Part shown: positions 1 to 5,668 of the stretch, in pieces
Position numbering within the stretch: the first letter of the stretch is position 1
Layout: every line of letters starts with the position of its first letter
NCBI GenBank assembly: GCA_001803875.1
Contig: MHEO01000029.1
Coordinates: 5,166 to 14,171, forward strand
DNA length: 9,006 nucleotides
Direction of reading: 5' to 3'
From: Nitrospirae bacterium RIFCSPHIGHO2_01_FULL_66_17
Lineage (GTDB): Bacteria > Nitrospirota > Nitrospiria > 2-01-FULL-66-17
Notes under the pieces: model-generated
Database searches by the model: none
Told to the model about the DNA's origin: nothing
What the model saw: the letters and a program-made list of their open reading frames with translations, nothing else
Translations under genes and position numbers: made by a program

Positions 1-39
1 ACGGGCGTCGGCGACGGGCTCGGGGGGCGCGGGCACTGA
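1..39 (+). CDS. nuoJ: NuoJ C-terminal tail (partial, 5' end outside window)
   Basis: The first 12 codons in frame 1 read TGVGDGLGGRGH and end at a TGA at 37-39, one base before the nuoK start codon. A Gly-rich, non-conserved tail of this kind is common at NuoJ C-termini, and nuoJ directly precedes nuoK in nearly all nuo operons. NuoJ is a small membrane subunit of the complex I membrane arm. The assignment rests on position, reading frame and stop codon, because no diagnostic NuoJ residues lie inside the window. Confidence 0.6.
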   Translation, partial: TGVGDGLGGRGH

Positions 40-40
40 C

Positions 41-343
41 GTGATCACGCTCACCCACTACCTGGTCGTCAGCACCGTCCTGTTCGCCATCGGCCTCATC
101 GGAGTGCTGATCCGCCGGAACTTCATCATCGTCCTGATGTCGATCGAGATCATGCTCAACGCCGCCAACCTCAACCTCGTCGCGTTCTCCCATTACCTCG
201 ACTCGCTCACCGGCCAGATCGTCGCGCTTTTCGTGATCGCGATCGCCGCGGGCGAAGCCGCGGTCGGCCTCGCGATCATCGTCGTGATCTTCCGCGGCAA
301 GCTCGCCACCAACGTGGACCAGATCAACCTGCTGAAATGGTGA
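41..343 (+). CDS. nuoK: NADH-quinone oxidoreductase subunit K (NuoK)
   Basis: NuoK is a three-helix membrane subunit of complex I, homologous to MrpC, sitting between the quinone-site subunits and the antiporter-like pumps; it takes part in proton translocation. The product is 100 residues, the usual family length. The two membrane carboxylates essential in E. coli NuoK are at the same positions: Glu36 (in MSIEIMLNAANLNLVAF) and Glu72 (in AIAAGEAAVGLAI). Three hydrophobic segments cover about residues 5-24, 28-50 and 59-85. The start is a GTG one base after the nuoJ stop, giving the normal N-terminus (MITLTHYLVVS), so J and K are likely translationally coupled. No strong Shine-Dalgarno is seen, only a G-rich stretch. 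Unlike the rest of the operon, the next gene is 150 bp away across a palindromic repeat. Confidence 0.97.
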   Translation: MITLTHYLVVSTVLFAIGLIGVLIRRNFIIVLMSIEIMLNAANLNLVAFSHYLDSLTGQIVALFVIAIAAGEAAVGLAIIVVIFRGKLATNVDQINLLKW

Positions 344-365
344 GGCTGACTTTCGTCAACACCGG

Positions 366-477
366 AAATCCCCCCATCCCCCCTTTTTCAAAGGGGGGTA
401 GAAGCGGGGAGGTTCCCCATCTCTTTTTGAACCCTTCTTTTGTCCCCCCTTTGGAAAAGGGGGGCGAGGGGGGATTT
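366..477. repeat. 112-bp palindromic intergenic repeat, cloverleaf-like, between nuoK and nuoL
   Basis: The ends are a perfect 10-bp inverted repeat, AAATCCCCCC (366-375) and GGGGGGATTT (468-477). Inside are two hairpins with perfect 9-bp stems CCCCCCTTT/AAAGGGGGG and 3-nt loops (378-398, loop TTC; 444-464, loop GGA). Between them is a smaller hairpin GGGGA-ggt-TCCCC (406-418). Together they can form one closing stem with three arms. From memory, C6-T-A-G6 palindromes of this style occur dispersed between genes in Nitrospirota, Deltaproteobacteria and related genomes, so this is probably a non-autonomous repeat of the REP/MITE class. It carries no gene. It separates nuoL from nuoK inside one operon, so in mRNA it could pause polymerase, be an RNase target or alter downstream translation; that role is inference. 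No obvious flanking target-site duplication is seen. Confidence 0.85.
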
Positions 478-493
478 GCCTTCGGAACCTAAC

Positions 494-2488
494 ATGCTCT
501 CCGTCGTCCTCATCCCGCTCCTGCCCCTGTTGGCCGTCCTGATCAACGGGATCTTCGGGCGCAAATACCTCAAAGAGTCTTCGCACTACTTCGCAGTCGG
601 GTCGGTCGCGATCTCGTTCGTCCTCTCGGTCTCGCTGCTTGTCCGGATGCTGTCGGGCGCGTCGCCGATCACGGTCAACCTGTACTCGTGGATCTTCGGG
701 GGCGGATTCGACGTCCACATCGGATTTCTGATCGACCCGCTGTCGTCGGTGATGCTGATGGTCGTGACCGGCGTCGGTCTGCTGATCCACATCTACTCGA
801 TCGGCTACATGCACGGCGACCCGGGGTACTACCGGTTCTTCACGTACCTCAATCTCTTCATGGTCTCAATGCTCCTGCTGGTGATGGGGGACAACTACCT
901 CGTCCTCTTCATCGGGTGGGAGGGCGTCGGCCTGTGCTCGTACCTGTTGATCGCGTTCTGGTTCGAGAAAGAGTCGGCGACCAAGGCGGGGACCAAGGCG
1001 TTCGTCGTCAACCGGATCGGCGACGCGGGGTTTCTGATCGCGATCTTCCTCATTGCCGAGCAGTTCGGCACGCTCAACTACGTCGAGGTCTTCGAGCGGG
1101 CGCACGAGCTGTCGACGAGCATGGCGACGGCGATCGCGCTCTGCCTCTTCGTCGGCGCGGTCGGGAAGTCGGCCCAGCTTCCGCTGTATACCTGGTTGCC
1201 CGACGCGATGGAAGGTCCCACGCCGGTCAGCGCGCTCATCCACGCCGCCACCATGGTGACCGCCGGCGTGTACATGGTCGTCCGCAACCACGCCATCTAC
1301 GACCTGGCGCCGATCGCGATGACGGTCGTCGCGGTGACCGGCGGCGCGACCGCGATCTTCGCCGCCACGATCGGCCTGGTGCAGACCGACATCAAGCGCG
1401 TGCTGGCGTACTCCACGGTCAGCCAGTTGGGGTACATGTTCCTCGGCTGCGGCGTGGGCGCGTACGCCGCCGCGATCTTCCATCTCGTCACCCACGCGTT
1501 CTTCAAAGCCTTGCTCTTCCTGGGGTCGGGCAGCGTGATCCACGCGCTGGGCGGCGAACAGGACATCCGGAAGATGGGGGGCCTCAAGGCCGAGATCCCC
1601 GTCACCGCGGCGACGTTCCTGATCGGCACGATCGCGATCGCGGGTCTGCCGCCGCTCGCGGGGTTCTGGAGCAAGGACGAGATCCTCGGGATGGCGTTCA
1701 AGGGCGGCCACGAGGCCCTCTGGCTGGTCGGCATGAGCGGCGCATTCCTCACCTCGTTCTACATGTTCCGTCTGTTCTACCTCACGTTCGCGGGCACGAC
1801 CCGCATGACGCCCGAGGTGGCGCACCACGTCCACGAATCCCCCGCTGCCATGACCGTCCCCTTGATGATCCTGGCGGGCTTGTCGCTGTTGGGCGGGTTG
1901 CTCCTGGGCTTTCCGCCCGAGGGAGGCTGGCTGCACGCCTTCCTCGCGCCGGTCGTCTCGGGCGAAGGTGCGGAAGCCCACCACGGCTTCGGAGCGGTCG
2001 ATGTGGCGTTGATGGCCGGATCGGTCCTGATCGCGCTGGCGGGGTGGTGGACGGCGTACACGATGTACGTCCGCAAGCCGGAACTGGCGCCCTCGTGGGC
2101 GGCGCGCTTTCGCGGTGCGTACACGCTGCTCTTGAATAAGTATTGGGTGGACGAGTTGTACGACGCGCTGTTTGTCGAACCGTCGAAGCGGCTGGGTTTG
2201 GCGTGGGGCTGGTTTGACCGCGTGGTGATCGACGGGATCGTCAACGGGGTCGGGCGGATGACCGCGGGCGGCGCGTGGCTGTCGACGTGGATCGAGAAGC
2301 ACGTGCTCTACGCCTTCCTGAACGTGATCGGCTACGGCAACCATCTTGGCGCGGCGCTCTTCCGCCGGTTGCAGACGGGTTACGTCCACCACTACGCCGT
2401 GATCCTCCTCGTCGGCCTCTTCCTCATGGTGACCTTCTTCGTGTGGTGGCAGGGCGGAGGCGTCGGGAGCCTCTTGGTGCAGCGATGA
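494..2488 (+). CDS. nuoL: NADH-quinone oxidoreductase subunit L (NuoL) with extended lateral helix
   Basis: NuoL is the distal antiporter-like proton pump of the complex I membrane arm; its C-terminal amphipathic lateral helix lies along the neighbouring pumps. The product is 664 residues, about 50 more than E. coli NuoL. Expected residues are present: Glu143 (GWEGVGLCSYLL, TM5), Asp177 (NRIGDAG), Lys225 (GAVGKSAQLPLYTWLPDAMEG, TM7), His330/His334 and Lys338, and Lys394 (GFWSKDEIL, TM12). The C-terminal motif NKYWVDELYDALF (548-560) opens the lateral-helix region. Between IDGIVNG (579-585) and QTGYVHHYA (627-635) there are 41 residues where ordinary NuoL has about 15, an insertion of roughly 26. 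ATG 494 gives the family N-terminus MLSVVLIPLLPLLAVLING. A longer reading from TTG 440 would translate the repeat (SPLWKRGARGD) and is rejected. Only a weak Shine-Dalgarno precedes 494. The stop overlaps the nuoM1 start by 4 bp. Confidence 0.97.
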   Translation: MLSVVLIPLLPLLAVLINGIFGRKYLKESSHYFAVGSVAISFVLSVSLLVRMLSGASPITVNLYSWIFGGGFDVHIGFLIDPLSSVMLMVVTGVGLLIHIYSIGYMHGDPGYYRFFTYLNLFMVSMLLLVMGDNYLVLFIGWEGVGLCSYLLIAFWFEKESATKAGTKAFVVNRIGDAGFLIAIFLIAEQFGTLNYVEVFERAHELSTSMATAIALCLFVGAVGKSAQLPLYTWLPDAMEGPTPVSALIHAATMVTAGVYMVVRNHAIYDLAPIAMTVVAVTGGATAIFAATIGLVQTDIKRVLAYSTVSQLGYMFLGCGVGAYAAAIFHLVTHAFFKALLFLGSGSVIHALGGEQDIRKMGGLKAEIPVTAATFLIGTIAIAGLPPLAGFWSKDEILGMAFKGGHEALWLVGMSGAFLTSFYMFRLFYLTFAGTTRMTPEVAHHVHESPAAMTVPLMILAGLSLLGGLLLGFPPEGGWLHAFLAPVVSGEGAEAHHGFGAVDVALMAGSVLIALAGWWTAYTMYVRKPELAPSWAARFRGAYTLLLNKYWVDELYDALFVEPSKRLGLAWGWFDRVVIDGIVNGVGRMTAGGAWLSTWIEKHVLYAFLNVIGYGNHLGAALFRRLQTGYVHHYAVILLVGLFLMVTFFVWWQGGGVGSLLVQR

Positions 2489-4080
2489 TGCAGGAGATTC
2501 TGGCCGGGCAACAGATCGGGTGGCCGATTCTGACGGTGGTGACGTTTTTGCCGCTGGTCGGGGCGCTGCTCGTGTGGGCCGTCCGCGACGCCGCCCTGGC
2601 GTGGCGGATCGGGCTGGCCACGGTGGCCGCTGATTTTCTGGCGAGCCTGCCGCTGTTCTTCGTGTTTGAGCCGGATTCGGCGGCCATGCAGTTCGTCGAG
2701 CGCTACCCGTGGATCCCCTCCCTCGGCATCGGCTACCACCTCGGGGTCGACGGCATCAGCCTGCTGTTCGTCGTCCTGACGACGATGCTGGGCCTGCTCA
2801 TCGTGATCTACTCGCAGGGCGTGATCGTCGACCGGGTCCGGGGCTACCTGATGGCGCTCTTCGCCCTCCAGACGACCATGCTCGGCGTCTTCGTCTCGCT
2901 GGACCTGGTCCTCTTCTTCCTGTTCTGGGAGCTGATGCTGATCCCGTCGTACTTCATGATCAAGCTCTGGGGCGGCGAGGGGCGGGATAACGCGTCGATC
3001 AAGTACGTGCTCTACACCCTGCTGGGCAGCGTGCTGATGCTGGTCGGCATCGTGGTCCTCTACCTCCAGCACTACCGCTTCGCGTCGGTCCACGGTCTCT
3101 CGCCCGCGCTGTCGTTCGATCTCCTGGACCTCCTGCGCACGCCGATGTCGCTCGACGTCCAGATCCTGATCTTCGTGTTTCTCTTCTTCGGGTTCGCGTT
3201 CAAGACGCCGCTGGTGCCGTTTCACACGTGGATGCCCGACGCGCTCCACGCCGGGCCCATCGCGATGAGCGTGATCCTGGCCGGGATCAAGCTGGGGACG
3301 TTCGGTTTCGTGCGGTTCTCGCTGCCCCTGCTGCCCGACGCCTCCCGCGCCGTGCTGCCGGTCATGATGGTGATCGCGCTCATCGGCATCACCTACGGCG
3401 CGTACATCGCCCTCATCCAGACCGACTTCCGCAGGCTGCTGGCCTACTCGTCGATCAGCCACCTGGGCTACGTCGCACTGGGCATCTTCGCGCTGACCTA
3501 CCAGGGCATCCAGGGCGGGATCATCCAGATGATCAACCTCGGCATCACCACCGCCGGCCTCTTCTTCTTCGCGGGATTTCTGTGGACCCGCCGGCTGACG
3601 CTGACCATCGCCGAGTTCGGGGGGCTGGCCAAGGGGATGCCGCTGCTCGCGACGTTCCTCCTGATCATCGTCCTGTCGTCGATCGGCCTGCCGGGCACCA
3701 ACGGGTTCATCGGCGAGTTCCTGATCCTGTTCGGCGCGTTCAAGGCGCACTGGATCTACGGCGCGATCGGCGTCCTGGGCGTCATCCTGGGCGCCGCGTA
3801 TCTCCTGTGGTTCTACGAGCGTGCGATCTTCGGCAAGGTGACCAAGCCCGAGAACGAGCGGCTGCCCGACCTGAACGCGCGCGAGTTGGCCGTGGCGCTC
3901 CCGCTCGTGGCGTTGATTTTCTGGATCGGGCTCTACCCCTCGCCGTTTCTCCACCGGATCAACGGGTCGGTCGAGGCCCTGCACGCGCGCCTCCATCCCA
4001 CGACGGCCACCGCGGGGGTGGGGACGGGGCTGGCGGAGGCGACGGCCGTGCCGGCGTCCGCGTTCGAGGAGGCGCGTTGA
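2485..4080 (+). CDS. nuoM: NADH-quinone oxidoreductase subunit M, first copy (NuoM1)
   Basis: This is an antiporter-like proton-pumping subunit of the complex I membrane arm. The 531-residue product (E. coli NuoM about 509) keeps the main pump residues: Glu149 (FWELMLIPSYFMI, TM5), Lys240 (GFAFKTPLVPFHTWMPDAL, TM7), Lys269 (TM8), His326 (SISHLGY) and Glu411 (GTNGFIGEFLILFG, TM12). Two departures are visible. TM8 reads LAGIKLG where E. coli has LAGILLK, so two residues are missing before the Lys. The QMINLGITTAGLF segment has Leu352 where E. coli has the His of QMIAHGLSAAGLF. The tail after about residue 495 is Ala/Thr-rich and not conserved. The start is the first of two adjacent ATGs (2485 and 2488) and overlaps the nuoL stop as ATGA, implying coupled translation. 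Its stop overlaps the start of nuoM2 by one base. Confidence 0.96.
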   Translation: MMQEILAGQQIGWPILTVVTFLPLVGALLVWAVRDAALAWRIGLATVAADFLASLPLFFVFEPDSAAMQFVERYPWIPSLGIGYHLGVDGISLLFVVLTTMLGLLIVIYSQGVIVDRVRGYLMALFALQTTMLGVFVSLDLVLFFLFWELMLIPSYFMIKLWGGEGRDNASIKYVLYTLLGSVLMLVGIVVLYLQHYRFASVHGLSPALSFDLLDLLRTPMSLDVQILIFVFLFFGFAFKTPLVPFHTWMPDALHAGPIAMSVILAGIKLGTFGFVRFSLPLLPDASRAVLPVMMVIALIGITYGAYIALIQTDFRRLLAYSSISHLGYVALGIFALTYQGIQGGIIQMINLGITTAGLFFFAGFLWTRRLTLTIAEFGGLAKGMPLLATFLLIIVLSSIGLPGTNGFIGEFLILFGAFKAHWIYGAIGVLGVILGAAYLLWFYERAIFGKVTKPENERLPDLNARELAVALPLVALIFWIGLYPSPFLHRINGSVEALHARLHPTTATAGVGTGLAEATAVPASAFEEAR

Positions 4081-5666
4081 TGCTCGATCAGCACCTGCTC
4101 TCGATCATCCTGTTCGCCCCGTTCGTGGGGGCGGTGATCCTCATCTTCGTGAACGGGGAGCGCCTGACGGTGGTCCGGTCGATCGCGGCGGTCTCGAGCG
4201 GCGTCTCGTTTGCCGCGTCGCTGTACCTGCTCTACGCGTTCCGCTTCGCGCCCGGCTCCGCGCAATTTCAGTTCCTCGAACAGTACGAGTGGTCCACCGC
4301 CCTCGGCATCTCGTTCTTCCTCGGCGTCGACGGGATCTCGGTGCCCCTGGTGCTGGCCTCGTCGGTCCTGCTCTTCGCCGGCGTCTTCATCTCCTGGCAC
4401 ATCGAGGACCGCGCGCGCGAGTTCTACATCTTCCTGTTGATCCTGGCGTCGGCGACGATCGGGGTCTACGTGTCGCTCGACCTCTTCTTCCTGTACTTCT
4501 TCTACGAAATGTCGGTGCTGCCGATGTACATGCTGCTGGGCGTGTGGGGGAGCCACACCAAGGGCTACCTGGAGATGAAGGACACCGCGAAGCGCGACTC
4601 CGTGGGCTTCATCTTCAACTTCGCCTCCAACAGCAAGGAATACGCCGCGATGAAGCTGACGTTGTTCCTGTCGGCCGGCGCGGTGGTGGCCCTGCTCGGG
4701 ATTCTGTTGACGTACGTCGGCACCGGGCTGCACACCTTCAACCTGATCGAGCTGCAGGGGCACGAGCAGCAATTCACGCCGTGGATGCGCAGCGCGATCT
4801 GGATCCTGCTCTTCTTCGGGTTCGCGTCGATCGCCCCGCTGTGGCCCATGCACTCCTGGTCGCCGGTCGGCCACGCCGCCGCGCCCGCCGCGGTGAGCAT
4901 GCTGCACGCGGGCGTGCTGATGAAGCTCGGCCACTTCTCGATCCTGCGCGTGGCGTACTGGCTTTTCCCGCAGACCACGAAGGAGTGGGCGTTCCTCATC
5001 GCGATCCTGTGCGTGTTCTCGATCATCTACGGCGGGCTGGTGGCGTTTTTCCAGCGCGACACCAAGTACGTGATCGGCTATTCGAGTTCGAGCCACATGG
5101 GGTACATCTTCCTCGGCATGGCGGCGATGAACATGATCAGCCTGGGCGGGGCGGTGCTCTACATGTTCGCCCACGCGCTCGCCACGGGGATGCTCTTCGC
5201 CATGGCGGGGTTCGTGTACGACCAGACCCACACCCGCGACATCCCGTCGCTCGGCGGCCTCGGGCGGAAGATGCCGTTCATCATGGGCGCGTTCGTGGTC
5301 GCGCTCATGGCGTCGGTCGGCCTGCCCGGCACGGTCAATTTCATCGGCGAGCTGATGATCCTGGCCGGGAGCTGGGAGCAGTATCCGGTCCAGACGGTTA
5401 TCGCCGTGGTCGGGATCGCGATCACGCTGGCCTACCTCATGCGGATGTTCATGGGATTGTTCCTGGGCGAGATGGACCCCAAGTGGGCGCACGTGCGCGA
5501 CGCGAAATGGAGCGACCGCCTTCCGCTCCTGATCATGATCGTCGGCAGCCTCTACTTCGGCCTGTTCCCGACCCAGTTCATCAACGTGATCAGCGCGGGC
5601 GTGCAACCCCTCCTGGAGCAGATCCACCAGGCCGGCGCGGTCGCCTCGGCGGGCGGAGGAGGGTAG
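4080..5666 (+). CDS. nuoM: NADH-quinone oxidoreductase subunit M, second copy (NuoM2)
   Basis: This is a second, divergent NuoM directly after the first. The 528-residue product has the NuoM fold from end to end: FLGVDGISVPLVL (80-92), Glu143 (FFYEMSVLPMYML, TM5), HSW at 258-260, Lys282 (HAGVLMKLG, TM8), His339 (SSSSHMGYIFLG), His365 (MFAHALATGMLF), HTRD (384-387) and Glu424 (GTVNFIGELMIL, TM12). It is not a recent copy of NuoM1, since most of the sequence differs. The TM7 Lys is replaced: NuoM1 GFAFKTP aligns with GFASIAP, putting Ile251 at the Lys position. The loop after TM5 (157-188) is about 25 residues longer than in NuoM1 and is charged (KGYLEMKDTAKRD). A strong Shine-Dalgarno GAGGAGG (4066-4072) sits 7 nt before the ATG, which overlaps the nuoM1 stop as TGATG. 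It is probably the fourth antiporter-like subunit of a 2M-type complex I. Which copy occupies which place cannot be told from sequence alone. Confidence 0.94.
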   Translation: MLDQHLLSIILFAPFVGAVILIFVNGERLTVVRSIAAVSSGVSFAASLYLLYAFRFAPGSAQFQFLEQYEWSTALGISFFLGVDGISVPLVLASSVLLFAGVFISWHIEDRAREFYIFLLILASATIGVYVSLDLFFLYFFYEMSVLPMYMLLGVWGSHTKGYLEMKDTAKRDSVGFIFNFASNSKEYAAMKLTLFLSAGAVVALLGILLTYVGTGLHTFNLIELQGHEQQFTPWMRSAIWILLFFGFASIAPLWPMHSWSPVGHAAAPAAVSMLHAGVLMKLGHFSILRVAYWLFPQTTKEWAFLIAILCVFSIIYGGLVAFFQRDTKYVIGYSSSSHMGYIFLGMAAMNMISLGGAVLYMFAHALATGMLFAMAGFVYDQTHTRDIPSLGGLGRKMPFIMGAFVVALMASVGLPGTVNFIGELMILAGSWEQYPVQTVIAVVGIAITLAYLMRMFMGLFLGEMDPKWAHVRDAKWSDRLPLLIMIVGSLYFGLFPTQFINVISAGVQPLLEQIHQAGAVASAGGGG

Positions 5667-5668
5667 CG

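Noticed and set aside
366..477. The palindromic repeat as a tRNA gene or an intrinsic terminator
   Set aside because: The cloverleaf shape has no tRNA consensus (no TTCRA arm, no anticodon loop, G/C-homopolymer stems), and the hairpins are not followed by a U-run. nuoL downstream lacks another clear promoter, so termination here is unlikely.
688..2139. Long + strand frames overlapping the nuo genes in another phase (688-2139, upstream part of 3228-4079, upstream part of 4289-5668, 5800-7185)
   Set aside because: Arg/His/Pro/Gly-rich translations shadow the real genes. Only the parts from 4080 and 5669 onward, already called as nuoM2 and nuoN, show family motifs.
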